Of a stretch of DNA of 64,000 nucleotides, positions 10,759 through 23,309 are shown piece by piece; within the stretch, counting starts at the first letter, position 1, and every line of letters begins with the position of its first letter. The notes under the pieces were generated by a model. That model saw only the letters and a list, made by a program, of their open reading frames with translations, did not search any database and was not told the DNA's origin. The stretch spans positions 372,001-436,000 of the forward strand of contig VWND01000095.1 of NCBI GenBank assembly GCA_009599575.1. The letters run 5' to 3'. A program made the position numbers and the translations under genes. This stretch comes from Blumeriella jaapii. Its lineage: Eukaryota; Ascomycota; Leotiomycetes; Helotiales; Drepanopezizaceae.

Positions 10759-13700
10759 TCCTGTCTCAAATAATATACGTAATCGTTTTTAACTACGACC
10801 AAAAAAAAACATAATTTTAATAAATATAATCTAGTCTATTTTATATAATTTAAAAATTAATTAATCACAAACCAAACTTTTTAGTCTTATATTCTTTTGG
10901 TTTTTTAACTCGTTTTTAGCCTTTTTGCTATTAGCTTTTGCGGAAAAATAGCGTTTCGCTTATCGTTTGAATTATTTTATTTATTTTGCTTTTTTAAAAA
11001 ATGGCTTAATAAAATATCAATCGAAGTATCGTTTAAATCTACGAATGTTTTAATAATTTTTTCGTCGATAATATTATTAAATATCGCCGCGACGAATATT
11101 TTCTACGACTTTTTTCCGTAAATAATAAATTTCAGCTTTTGAACGTAATTCTACGCTTTGCAAAAAGCGCTGAAAAATTTTATATTAAAATCGTAAAAAT
11201 AATCGATTAATTCGTCGTAATTAAAACCGATTAACGCTTTTGCTTCGCGTAAAACTAATAGGTCGGATTACGGTTATCTGCCGACGAATACTTTTAAAAA
11301 AGCTTCGAAACTTATAAAAAAGATTATTTCACGAAATAATTCGGAAATAATCGTTTGCAATCGAAATTACCGAAAATATTATAATTGCTTTCGCCGCAAT
11401 ATAAATAATATTAAATTGTTTATCGGATTATCGTTTTCGAAATAGTTTTTATATTTTTGCGCCGTATAATTGTTCGAATAAATTAGCATCGCGCCGTCGG
11501 TTTTTTGGGTCTTAAATCTAACGAAAACCTTTTGCTTAATAAAAAAGCTAATAAAAATTATTTTATATTTTATTTCGTAGCCTTCGGTTTCGTAGTCCGA
11601 TAAAATAACCGAAGCCATTGTTTTAAACGCGCTGAAATACGAAAAAGTTAGATTTTTTAAATGGTTTTAATTAGCTTGGCGTCGTAATATAATTGCAAAT
11701 AAGCTTCGATTATTCCCGAATTATATACGAAAGCAGGCAAAACGTAATAATCGAAAATAACGTCGGTAGGATTTTCGATTTTTTTTTTTTTTTAAAAATC
11801 GGCGATATCGAATTTTATAATTGTAATACGGTCGGAACCAACGAAATCTAAAGCGATCGGAACGTTAAAATAAACTACGAAACGGCAGTTTCCGGAATTC
11901 CGAATAATCAAAACAGCGAAATAAAAGCCGGAATGCATTTTAAAAGCTTATTAAATAAAATTGTAAAACATATTAGCGAAAAAAGCTATAGGCGCTTTTT
12001 AAGTTTTAACCAATCGAAAATAATGCTTATATATAGCTATCTTTTTTTTTATAAAATACAGCAGTAGCTTGTTTTTTCCGTTGTAAAACTTTATATAATT
12101 AACGAATTCGCAATTTAATTTAAATAAACTTTAAAATATACTTTCGGTCGAAAAGCCAAAAAAGTCGGCTTTTAGAAATATTCGTTGCTTTTATTTTTTT
12201 ACGTTTTAATCGAGTTTTATAATCGCGCTAAATATTTTAAAATCTATTTTAAAATTTGCGTATCCTAAGTAAATTTTAATATATGCTTGGATAGTTTTCG
12301 CAGTTTTTCGTCGAAACATAAACTGATTATTAAAATTAACTTCGAATACGTTATAATCCGAATTTCTAATAGCAGCGAATCGATTAGCAAAGCCGATAAT
12401 ATTAATTTTTTTTATAATCAAATCGTAATACGCCGCGTAATAATATACGTGAAAATAACAAAACTTGCCGTTTTTTTTAATATTAATATTATTCGTAAAA
12501 ACGAAATTAAAAAATCGAAGTTTTTCAACGAAAAAAAGCTCGAATAAAAACGGATTACCGTTTTCAAAAGTTTTTTTTATTTATTCCGGCGTATTATATT
12601 TGCAATTTTCCGAAAAAAGCTTAGTTTAGTTTTCGTTTAAAACAAAAAGAAAAAAGCTAACGGATTTATTTAATTTTTATATAAAAATATCGAAATAAAA
12701 TTTTTAAATCGTTTCGTCGTCGAAAGCGAAAATTTTAAGCAAAATAATTTAATTTTAAACTTTTTATATGATTTTTTCCGCGATAACTTCGATATTTTTT
12801 TTCAGATTTTCTCGGTCGAATCGTATAATAATCGAAATTTTAAATGCTTTTATTAAAATCTAAAATATTAACGATAGCGATACGACGTTTTTAAACGCAG
12901 CAAGCGTTTTTAATATTTATATATTTAATTTCGAAAAATCAAATTTAAAATCGTTTGGGTTTTTTCCTTTCGAAATGCCGGCGTTTTTTAAATTTAATTT
13001 CGTAAAATCGTCGCGTTTTTTATTAATTAGCTTAAAACTTATAATTCGGCGTCGATTTCCGGCTGTTTTTATTCGCGATGCCTTTTTTGCTGGCGACGCG
13101 AATAATTTTTTTTTTTAAATAAAAAATATTTCGAAAATATCGGCGCGCTTTTTTACGTTTTTTATTTTTATTTTTTCCGGAATCGTTTTCACCGGTATAA
13201 TAAATTTTTTGTATTCGAATAAGCGATTATCTGTTATTACGCTTTTGATTTCGTTTTCGAATTCGTTTTCGATAATTAAAAATAAAAATCGCCGAATTGT
13301 TTTAGCTACTTTAGAAATATTAATTGCTACCGCGTATGTTTTTTCGAATTAAACAAAAATAATATTAGCTTTTTCGTTTCGTCGTTATAAATTTAAAATA
13401 TCGAAATAACGTTGTTTTTTTTTTCGGTATAAAAATGCCGCATTTAGCGACGTTTAATTTTTTATTTTAAAACAAAATCAAACTTAGGATTTCGCAACCG
13501 ATTAAAATTTTTTTTAACGATTATATAACGTCGTCGATCAATTTGCAAACAATTATAAAAAAGCTTGTAAATCTGCGGATTTTTAAATTATTAATTTTCA
13601 AAGCTTACGCTTTAAAAATATAAGCGTTTAATATTCAGATTTCTTTTTTAATAAAAATAATAGTTTCGAAAAAGCGAACGAAATGCCGAAATAAAATAAC

Positions 13701-14640
13701 ACCGGTGATTTTGCTAAAAACGTATTTTTAAATATCCTTTTTTCGTTGATTTAATAAAAAGCGTAATATTCGGTTTGTTATTTTCTTTTTGTTATTTCGA
13801 GCTTTTTTTATTTCGGCAAAAGTTTTTAAAACGTTATCGTAATTTAATAAAAATTTATCGTAATTAAAGCTTTTACGAACAAATTCAGCTTTAATAAAAC
13901 CTTCGTAATCGAATAAAAATTCGTTAACGTTTTTAATTATTATATCGAATTGCTTTATAAATGTTTTTACAAAAACTGCTTATTAATTTAAAATGGCGGC
14001 ATTATATATTTGCTTAAATTCGGAAAAATTACATATAATAATTCCGTTTTAAAATAAATTAAAAATAAATTTGCCAGGTTTAGCAACGCTTTGCTTGAAA
14101 AACGATATAATATCGATAGGTTTGTTAATCAAAAAAGTATATTATATTTATTAAAAAATAATTGAAAAAAAATACGGGAATTATAAAGTATTTGTATCCA
14201 AAAGTTCCGGATATTCGCATGCTATTTTTTTAATAAATTATAATTATTCAGGCAAATATTCGTTCAAAACAGTAAAAAAAGTAAACAATACAGAAAATAA
14301 CAAATAATAAAATGCATAAAAAATAGTTTTCGTAAAATATGCGAATAATATAAATGTATTAAATATACGGCTTAAATATATACAAAACCTTTGTTTTAAT
14401 AAATAAAAATATAATTAAACAAAAAAAAATATAATAAATATCCTAAACAATATAAAAAAAAGGTTTTAAAAATAAACAAAATGATTAGATTATAAGCAAA
14501 GCAAAACAAAAACAATAAAACAGTATATAATAAAAAAAAAATAATAAATAATAAAAATAATAAAACAATTAATAAACAATTTTGTATATATTTTTTTTTT
14601 TTCGGTTATAAATGAAATCACGATTTAAATTATATTTTTA
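10759..14640 (-). other. D 3' region without recognised domain (3.9 kb)
   Basis: This stretch lies between the end of the integrase reading frame and the 3' LTR of D. Short open stretches exist (minus 11379-11618, minus 12206-12421, plus 12287-12547), but none matches a family I know. In the minus-strand sense, stretches such as YNVFEVNFNNQFMFRRKT read through RIP stops, so an extra ORF downstream of pol is possible. The part at 13.9-14.6 kb is extremely A/T-rich. A 33-nt palindromic module sits at 13071-13103. An old nested insertion without recognisable ends is an alternative. Confidence 0.5.
13071..13103. repeat. 33-nt palindromic module (D, copy 1)
   Basis: Seven-base inverted ends, ATTCGCG and CGCGAAT, flank a 19-nt core. 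It has the same total length as the modules at 16117, 16179 and 18125. It lies in the 3' region of D. Read on the minus strand it encodes IRVASKKGIAN. Confidence 0.6.
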
Positions 14641-16116
14641 GCAGCGAGGTTATTATCCGGTCGTTTTTAAATTTTTCCGAAAATTTCTTTTTTTTTAGAA
14701 ATATAATCGCTTTAATCGGAATCGTCGTCGGAATCGCTGAAATCGAAATCGCTTTTTAATTTAAAATCCAAAAGATAAATTTGCTAATTCTTTTTGTAAA
14801 ATCGCTTTAACCGGTTGGCGGCGAACGTTTTTTTTAATTTTGTTTTATCGAATTTCGTAAATTTATAATAGCTTTTATTTAATTCGGCCTCGTATACTTC
14901 GTAAAATCCGAGCTATTTATAATCAAATTTAGTATCGGCCGATTTATCGATAGCGCGTTAAACGTCGTAAATTAAAACCAGATTTTCTTTTTTAATTAGC
15001 GTTTTTTTTAAAACCTTGGTTTTATTTTAGACTTTTTTAGCTGCTTTTTTATACTTTTTCTTTTTTAAAATCATTTTTTTTATATTTATATCGCGGTAAT
15101 CGAATTGCTTAAATTTTATTATTAATAAATCTGCTTTCGTTTTTATTTTAATTACGTTATAAAGCTTTTATATAAGCTATTTTGTTTTTAAAAGCAATCG
15201 AGCGTTTTTGCCGTATTAAATAAAAAATAAAGTTATTTTAATAAAAGCGTATATATATATACGTATAGCAAAAAGCATTTCCGAAAATTTCCGCGACCAA
15301 CGCTTATAACTTCTTCGAATAACTTTTAAAAAGCCGTTAAAAATATTTTTATATTTTCGTTAAACGGATCCGTTGCTTTTCGAATTATAAGCTGAAATTT
15401 AAATGCGTTAAATGCCGTATTTTTTTGTAAAAATCTCGATAACGCTTTTATTTTCGAATTTATTATCGACGTTTAATTTGCTAAATAAATCGTATCGATA
15501 TATCACGTTTTTTTAAAAAAAAGTCGTTATAGTATCGGAAATAACGTTTCGAAAAAATCGCTTTTTAAATTATCCAAATAAATCGTCGATAATAAATATA
15601 AAATACGTATGCCCGCGGTCGATAATCGGTACGCGTATTACGTCGAAGTTAATTTTTTTTTAAATTCCAGAAAATTATATCGAATATAATAAATTTTTTT
15701 TTCGGCCTGGCTTTCGTTTTTAATAAAAAATACAGCTTTTAACGAAAGCTTTGCAATTTTCGAAGCATCCTTTCTATCAGAAATCGTTTTTAATTCGGTA
15801 ATAAATAGTTTTAGCTTTTTTATAAAACATTTTTTCGTAGACTTCTTTTATAATTTAAAACTTATCGGCCTTATTATTTATTACTAAGCGTTTTTAATAT
15901 ATATTATTTTTCATTTTATATAATTTCCTATCGGCTAAAATATAATCGAAAGCTTGGTTTTTAAATAATTTAAATTAATAATTTAGCACGCTAAATAATT
16001 TAAACAAAATAATTAAATAATATACGATTAAATAAAAATCGTCGGTTTCGTAATTATCGATTAAAAATTCATTTTCGTCGCTAATCGGCTTATTCCGATC
16101 GTTTTCGGTCAAATTT

Positions 16117-16149
16117 ATTCGCAATGCTAATCGAAATAGTAACGCGAAT
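16117..16149. repeat. 33-nt palindromic module (D, copy 2)
   Basis: It begins ATTCGCA and ends CGCGAAT with a 19-nt core, only 29 bp from copy 3. On the minus strand it is in frame with the neighbouring RNase H-integrase linker (open stretch 15975-16241). Confidence 0.6.
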
Positions 16150-16178
16150 GCTTTTCGGCCCGAAAATCGGCGTTTTTT

Positions 16179-16211
16179 ATTCGCGATGCCAGCCGAAATA
16201 ACAACGCGAAT
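16179..16211. repeat. 33-nt palindromic module (D, copy 3)
   Basis: The ends ATTCGCG and CGCGAAT form a perfect 7-bp inverted repeat around a 19-nt core. The minus strand encodes IRVVISAGIAN inside the open stretch 15975-16241. Confidence 0.6.
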
Positions 16212-18124
16212 GATTTTGGTTTTATAAAACCCAAAGCGCAAATAACGAAGCAGCCGATTTCGTTAGCAATTTATTCGTTAATATTTTATTCGCTTTATTT
16301 AGCGAAATTAAACGGATAAAAGCGTTTTCGTTTAAAAAGGCCGTTTGCCGCTGTATTAATTATTCTTTTAATATATTTGACTTCGAAATTTATAAATCGT
16401 ATTTAAATTATTTAATTAATAACGAATGCTTTTAGTAAATCATTGGCTTTTTTATTTAATTGGTCGATAAAAACTTTTACGTTTGTTTTTAAAATAAAAT
16501 ATACGCCGTACAATTTATTTTTTATTTTTTTTATTGCTTTAAAAACGCTTCGATATTTTCGTTTAATAGCATCGTAGCGTGTTTCTGCGAAGAATTATAA
16601 ACCGCTTTCGAATCGTAAAAAATATCGTTTTTTATTTTCATCGATTTGTTATAATACAGCTTTTTAACCGAAAATATTAACGTCGACCGTTAAAATAATT
16701 TCTTTTGCGTTTGGGCTATAATCGATTCGCATAAGCGATAAAGCCGATAAAAAATCGTTTTTAAAAATTTTTATAACTTTGTTTTGCTTTTTTTCCCAAA
16801 CGAAATCGATTTTTTTTTTATTATAGCGTAAATAAATACAGCTTTCTAAAAAAAATTCTTGATTTAATTGCGATAATAAATCACAACGCCAATAAAAACT
16901 TTAGCTTCGGTAATATTTTTATATTTTTTTTATTCGCAAATCTTTTTAATTTTTTTTCGTTAAAAATAGCGGCCAGCGCTGTTAATTATATAACCAACGA
17001 TATTTATTTCGGGCATGCAAAATTTTAATCGAAAGCTAATAATAGCTTTGGCTTTTTCGAAGCAGATTATAATTTTATCGATGTTTTAAATATGTTTTAT
17101 TATATAACGTCGAATTTTAAAAAAAATCTTTTTATTATTATAATATAATTTAAAGCCTTTTATTCCGACGTCGTTAACGTAAAAAAAAGCAATATCCGGA
17201 ATGCAAATTATAAAAATCTTATATACGACTTTTACGAATTAAACGACCGAATTAATAGCTTCTATAAGTATTTTCGTTATACGCAATAGACCGATTAGTA
17301 TTTAAATTGCTATTATATTTCGAGATCGTAGATTAAATATTAAATGGTCGTAGCCGGAAAACAAATCGAAAAAAAAAGCGATCGTTAGTTTTGCGAATTC
17401 GTTCGAAAATTAATCGACGTTAAATAGCACGTTAACGTTTCGTATCGTTATTTTATTTATTTCGACGATTGCGATAATAAATCTGTAAATGCTTTTTTTT
17501 TTTTTTACAACGATAAACCATTTGTTTTTATATAAACCGTAGTAAAATTCGAAGATTTTTTGCTTAATTCGTTTTTTTAGCATTTTAATTATTTTATTTT
17601 AAAAGATTTTAAAAATTAAAAAAATCTTTTTTTGCCAGGCTTTGTAAAACACGGTTTTAATATCGATATAAAACGTAACGTTAAAATTGAATTAATTTAT
17701 TTCGGTAAAATCAAAAGCTATAGCTTTTTTTCGATTGCGTAAAACTTCGTATAAAACCTTTTTCTTTTTTAGCAAAAATTAAATTCCGATTGTTAAATTA
17801 TTAAATCGTTCTTTTGTAAATCGGCTGCTAAGCGATAGGCTGGAAAATCGGCCGGTAATAAATTCTTCGAATTCGCTAATAATTAATTAAAATAGTTTTA
17901 TTGCTTCGTTTTTTTCGAATTAATTATTTATTTTTTCGGAAATATTTCTACCGGATTCGCTAAGATTTACGAATCGTATTTTATTAGCTTTGCGCTTATA
18001 AAAAATATTAATATTAATATAAAAAAATAAAATATATAAGTCGGGTTTATTTAATACGAAAACGAAATTTTCGGAACTTTTATTTCCGAATTGATAATTA
18101 AAAATATTAATATTAGCCAATTTT

Positions 18125-18157
18125 ATTCGCGGTGCTATTTTAATTAATAACGCGAAT
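18125..18157. repeat. 33-nt palindromic module (D, copy 4)
   Basis: The ends ATTCGCG and CGCGAAT flank a 19-nt core. Its first half (ATTCGCGGTGC) matches the module in family A at 27235-27267 read in reverse complement. Confidence 0.6.
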
Positions 18158-18960
18158 GTTTTTAATCGAGTATTTTCCAGGTTTTCTTATAGCTCAGCGT
18201 TTATTCTAGAACCAAAGCCGGCTATTCGTTTTCCGATAAAACGTCGATTAAAAAGATTTTATCGCCAGCGACGATGATTTGGCCTTAGAAAAATCGATTT
18301 TAGTTTTAAAAAAAAGCTTTTATCTGACCGTTTTCGATGTATTTAAAACTAACGAAACTTTTCAAAATCCAAAGCATTTTAAAAATAATAAAATAAAAAT
18401 ATTTTTTTATTATTAAAAAGTTTTTATAAATAATAATATTTTTAACGTCGACTTTTATATTTCGTATAATTTTATTAAATTTAATCGTGTTTTTATTAAC
18501 GGTCGTGTAAATTATTCGCTTATCGGTGATAATCGAAATACTATTGGCTTCGGCTATTTTTTAGTTTATATAATTAACTTCGGCTTTATTGTCGAATAAA
18601 ACAAAGGCGGTCGTACTTTTTTCAAGCATAATTTTTATTTTTGGCGTTTTTATAACTGTATAAAAACAATTTCGTCGTTTTGACTTTTAAGTTTTTATAA
18701 CGAAGGCCAAAAAGCTGACTTTTTCCGAGGATTTCTTCCCATCGGCTAAATTAATTGCAATATTATAAATTTCTTTCTGATTTTTTTTTAATTTAAAATC
18801 GTTTTTTCTTCGAATAATTTCAACTTTTTCGTTTTTTTTTAATATAAAAATTTGTTTGTTAATAATTTTGTCGAATCTTTTTTTTATATTAAATAAATCG
18901 CTAAATTTCAATTTAATTTTTTATTTTATGATTTTTTTAATAGCTTCGTCGACGGCTTCG

Positions 18961-21500
18961 GAACTAATATATTTATCGATTTATTTCTCGCTTCGCATTA
19001 ATAATAAACGCTTAAAAACTGATATTTTCTGAATAATTTAAACCGAAGTGTCGGTATCGATATTTTTTATATCGTCGTCAATTTCTTCTATTGTAAACGT
19101 TTTTTTAATAATTTTATCGGTTTTTTTTCGAATTTCAAAATCTTTTTTTTTTTCGATTCTGATATTCTTTTTCATACCAGTCGGTTTGGCGAATAAAACA
19201 AAAGCATTTTGTTTTTTTATAATTCGCTAGCTTAATTATGCAGCTATAATATCTGCAAATACGATACTTATATTAGCAATATATATATTTATTTTTTATT
19301 TATACATTTAAATTCTATTTACGCTTGGAATAAAAATTTTCTTTTTAATTAATACGCCTTTTGAAATATTTTTTTTCTTATTAATAAAAATCGTTTTTGC
19401 ATTTTTTCTGTTTTTTAAACAGTCGTTTTATTCCGTACCTTTTACTTTCAAACGAATAGTATTTAACCAGCTCTAGTTTTCAGCTTTATTAAAAAAGCCT
19501 ATTTTTGCTTCCGTCGGTCCGAAGCAAATCGTTTTATACTTATTTTCAGCTTTATTAAAAAAGCCTATTTTTGCTTCCGTCGGTCCGAAGCAAATCGTTT
19601 TATACTTATTAATATAACAGATATTATTATTTATACAAAAATTAAATATCTTGCATTTAAAGCGAATATAAAGTTTTTCGCAATAAATTTCTCTGTTATT
19701 ATAAAATCTATACTTAAAGCCACAAAGTTTTTTTTAATAATTACTTTTATTATTTTAATAGCCGCGATTTTGATTTCCGCGTTGGTTTTTTTTTTTTTTT
19801 TAATAATCGTTATTATAATTAATATTTCGCTAATCCTGATCGCTAATACGGAAAAGTTGCTATTAAACAGCTATTATTCTTACGGTGGCTTAGCGAAGCT
19901 AATCGCTTCGAGCATTTTAAAAAAATAATTATTATAAAAGCTATTTTAATCGTTTTTATTATTTAAATTAACGTAAAAAAGTTTTTTCTGCTGCTGTATA
20001 AAACCTTCGATTTTGCTTTAAAGCCTTTAAATCTTAATATCGGTAAATTTTAATACGAAAGTTTCGATATTTTTATTAAGCTTTTCCAAGCCAATAGATT
20101 TTGCGAAACGATTAAATAATATAATAACTGATTGTTTTTTAACGATTTCGGTAATTTTTAATGGTTGGGCATATTTTTATACTAGAGCTTCCACGTTTTT
20201 CTTATAAATAAAAAAAAAAGATTTTTTTTGATCTATAGCTTTAATAATACGTTCGCTTTAATTTTGTTTAAAAACGAATTCTACAAATTTAAAATACTAA
20301 TCGAAAATTTCAAAGTTTTATTTATTAATTTTAAAATGTTTAATAATTTTATTGCGAATACTAATTGGAAAACCAAATAAAAACAATTTTCTTTGTTTTA
20401 TTTCGCTTAAAACTTTTTTGTTAATAAAAACGTTAAAAACCCTCGTATAAATACGATAATAAGCTTTGAATTTTTTGGCTTAACGAATTATTATAACAAA
20501 CTACTTAAGAAAAGCGATAATATCGCGAATCTGCTAGCGATTATAATTTCGGAATTCCGATTTTAAAGCTTTAATTAGCTTACGCCAGTTTCGAGCCCCA
20601 ATAGCTTTTTATTCGTTCATCGATTTAATAATATTTTTAATAATTAAATTATAATAGCGAAAAAGTTTATCGAACATTTCAGTTTTAAAAACTCCGAAAT
20701 TTTTATAAATTTTTTTATATTTCTCGATAAAATCGGTAATATTAGCGCCATTAAATAAAAATGCACCAAAGGAGCCAGAAAGAAACATACGGCCTCGCAT
20801 AAGAAAACGAAAAGCGTCGTTGTTTATAATATTAGCGAAAGTATTGGTAAAATTTAAATTAAATAAATAAATGTTTTCTAAAATTGCAAATTAAAAGTTT
20901 TCAGTATAAAAAAAATCGTTTTCAATAAAAAAACTATTAAAAAAATCTTTGTATTTTTTAAAAAAATTAAATAAAATAGAATTGCGTCCAAATATTTAAA
21001 TAATATATTAAAAAATTTGTTTTTTAATAAATTAATTAAATTAATATAATATTGCTGTATAATCCACGGTTTCGATATTCCGTAACTTAAGCTAATATAC
21101 GTACAGCTATTTTCTTACTGCTTCTAATAAAAAGCCGCAAATTATAATTGTTATAATTACAAAGCGTAAAATCAGAAGGTTAAGTTTTCGCCAAGCGTTT
21201 GACCAAAAGAAATCTAATTTAAAAAGGCCGAGCGCAGCGATCGAAGCGTATAAACTAATATTCGATTTGTTATTTTTAAACAAAAAAGCGACTTTCGAGC
21301 TTTAAACTTCGCACGGTTCAAAATTGCCTAACCGTAATTTCAAACGTTTCTGAAATATATTGCATTTTTGTAATCCAATAATTATACGCAAAATAAAAAA
21401 AGCTATTAAAAATCTTTTATATAATACAGCTGCGAACAACATCATATAAAAGATCTTTTAAGCCGTAATAGCGAAATATCGAAATCGACTTTAATTGTAA
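18961..21500 (-). pseudogene. D gag remnant with zinc knuckle
   Basis: The minus-strand open stretch 20609-20800 contains FNGANITDFIEKYKKIYKNF, a pattern typical of Gag of one fungal Ty3/gypsy lineage (FDGxNITDFLERY...). The downstream part (WRKLIKALKSEFRNY and later) continues the capsid region through RIP stops. A decayed zinc knuckle (CGFKYRFYNNREIYC) lies at about 19.68-19.73 kb and is followed directly by an exact 66-bp tandem duplication. A Lys/Glu-rich linker, including the open stretch 18687-18911, leads to the protease. The start codon cannot be fixed. Confidence 0.75.
19477..19608 (-). repeat. Perfect 66-bp tandem duplication in D gag
   Basis: The unit at 19477-19542 is repeated base for base at 19543-19608. 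Its length is 22 codons, so the gag frame is kept; on the minus strand each unit encodes a peptide starting NKYKTICFGPTEAK. The copies share the same RIP state, with no difference between them. Confidence 0.95.
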
Positions 21501-21571
21501 ATTTAAAAAATGCATCGGCGAATATATAAAAACGAAACACCGAAGTTTAAATTCCTGCGTAAATTATCAAA

Positions 21572-21838
21572 TATAAAAATAAATAAAAAAACCAAACTAA
21601 TACGGCCATATATCGGTAGGTAAGATAATCTAAGGAATTCCTAGAAAAAACTGAAAAAAAAAAAAAAAAAAAAAATAAAAGTATAAATTGGACTGCGTGC
21701 CTATAGTACTATCTAAGGGGATGCCTTGCTCTTATACCTGTTAAAAGTAGTCAGTGACAGGGGGTCTCGGAGGGGTCCATGCCTCGACTATAGCTAAAAC
21801 TACCAACTTCCATTAATACAAGGTATCACCGTTTTACA
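21572..21838 (-). repeat. LTR of D (5' LTR, 267 bp), lightly mutated
   Basis: It starts tataaaaataaataaa and ends ccgttttaca on the plus strand. The stretch 21716-21790 keeps several GG/GGGG runs and CC dinucleotides that are lost in the left LTR. Confidence 0.95.
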
Positions 21839-23309
21839 ATGCTGTAAAAATTTGCGACCAATAAAAACGTCGGTAAAGCCCAGGTTTATAATTAAAAAAA
21901 AAAAATTTATATAATATCGGTTAATCGTAAAAAAAAAAAAAATAACAGAAAAAATAAGCTTCCTCGGCTCGCTATTATAGCCGGTAGGTATAATAAGCTT
22001 ATGCAGCCGAATAAAATTTATTCCGAAACGTTAAAAAAATTAATACGCTAAAAAAGTTTTAATCGCACCGAAAATATTAGCTTCGTTATCGATATATGCA
22101 AATGTTTTAATATATAATTTATTACGTATTAATTTTATAAAAACTAAAAACTGTCGTTTTTTTATTAAAAAGCGCTGGTTAAATTTTAAATTTTTTTATA
22201 AATCGAATCTTTTATTATAATAAAAGTTTTTACCACGGTTTAAAATTTTTTTAAAAAATTTTTTAATAAATCGTTTTGCTTTTCGTCGATAATTATTTCG
22301 GCGATTTTACGACTAAATTTGGCGTCGAAATAAACGTTTGCAAAATGGCCGGGTTTGCCGCAATTATAACAAGCGTTAAAAAAACGCGCAGCCAAACGGA
22401 AAAAACCGAAAATAGCAGAAATAACAGCTATACGCTCGTAAAAATTTTTATCAAAAAAAAAAAAAGCCGTGCGAGCAAAAAAAGCTGAAAAAATAAAACG
22501 CTATAAAGCTTTGAAAATACCGGAAATACGCTTAGAATCCTAATTAGCAAAAGCTATAGCAAAAAAAAAATAGCTTATGCGACGAGCAAAAACCATTTTT
22601 TCAATTCGGATATTACGTAATTTTTTATTCGCAACGGCCAAAAACTCGTTCAAAATAATATAATCACTATTTATTTTATACTTTTTTATTCGGAAATCGT
22701 ATTTAAAAATAAAAATAACTTTTTCGCATATATTTTTAAACCAACGGTTTTTAGCAATTTTGCTAATAACTGCGTAACGGATAAACAAAAAACGAAAATC
22801 ATTGTAAATCTGACCGTTATTTATATAAAGCTTATTATATTGCAATTTAATAAACTAAACGCGGTTGTAATTAAAAAAGCGCTAATTAAAAATACGAAAA
22901 ACGTTTCGGGCCGACTAGGCTTGGTTATGGAACTCGGAGTTCAGATGCTTCAAAATAATAATCTTTGCTTTTCTAATAATACATTTAAAATATACTTTGG
23001 CTTAATTTATATTTTATATAAAATTTCTTAATACTTTTTAATAAACAGTTTTATATTTATTTTTTATGCGTTATATTTAATCTTTTTTTAATAATCGCTG
23101 AAAGCGTAGCAAAGATATTTAACTTTGGATAATTCGATTCGAAAAATAACTAAATCGAGAACAGAAAAGTAATACTCGGAAATTAATTAGAAATCTGCGA
23201 TAAAAACGCGCGAAGCTCGGAATAAAAAAAAAGCGTCGCGGGCGATATTAGCGGAAAAGGCTAAAAAACGAGCGGCGGCAATAATTTAAGCGATTATCTG
23301 AACGATTTA
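21839..23309 (-). pseudogene. B1 gag C-terminal part and protease start
   Basis: A minus-strand Gag remnant colinear with B2 47940-49430. The zinc knuckle at 22330-22371 reads CYNCGKPGHFANVY, that is CX2CX4HX4C with the last Cys turned to Tyr. The open stretch 22540-22845 (minus) carries the capsid C-terminal part, including NEFLAVANKKLRNIR. The left end is cut by D inside the protease region and the right end by A2. The attta at 23305-23309 is one TSD copy of A2. Confidence 0.85.

Larger units (their letters stand above)
14641..18960 (-). pseudogene. D pol remnant: protease, RT, RNase H, integrase
   Basis: The protease motif is readable near 18570 as FVLFDNKAEVNYIN, where retropepsins have DTGA/DSGA. 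RT lies at about 17.7-17.0 kb and RNase H at about 16.9-16.3 kb. The integrase region at about 15.9-14.7 kb includes GI*RI*ISAYNSKSNGSV, matching the block before the catalytic Glu. It ends with a linker (LVLIYDV, then KKTFAANRLKRFYK) typical of a large fungal Ty3/gypsy lineage, and I see no chromodomain. Stops at Gln/Trp codons interrupt it throughout, and domain borders are approximate. Confidence 0.75.
10492..21838 (-). mobile_element. Family D, large Ty3/gypsy element (11.3 kb)
   Basis: A complete element with two 267-bp LTRs (TGTAAAA...TTTTACA) inserted in the protease region of B1. Flanks are aatgc on the left and atgc after the right LTR. The TSD is therefore atgc, or aatgc if the terminal A is shared. 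Gag, protease, RT, RNase H and integrase are followed on the minus strand from about 21.5 kb down to 14.64 kb. About 3.9 kb then remain before the 3' LTR. No LTR of another family was seen inside it. Confidence 0.93.

Noticed and set aside
12287..12547. 86-codon plus-strand open frame in D
   Set aside because: No family match; the opposite strand also reads as a protein-like stretch (12206-12421). It is kept only as part of the unassigned 3' region.
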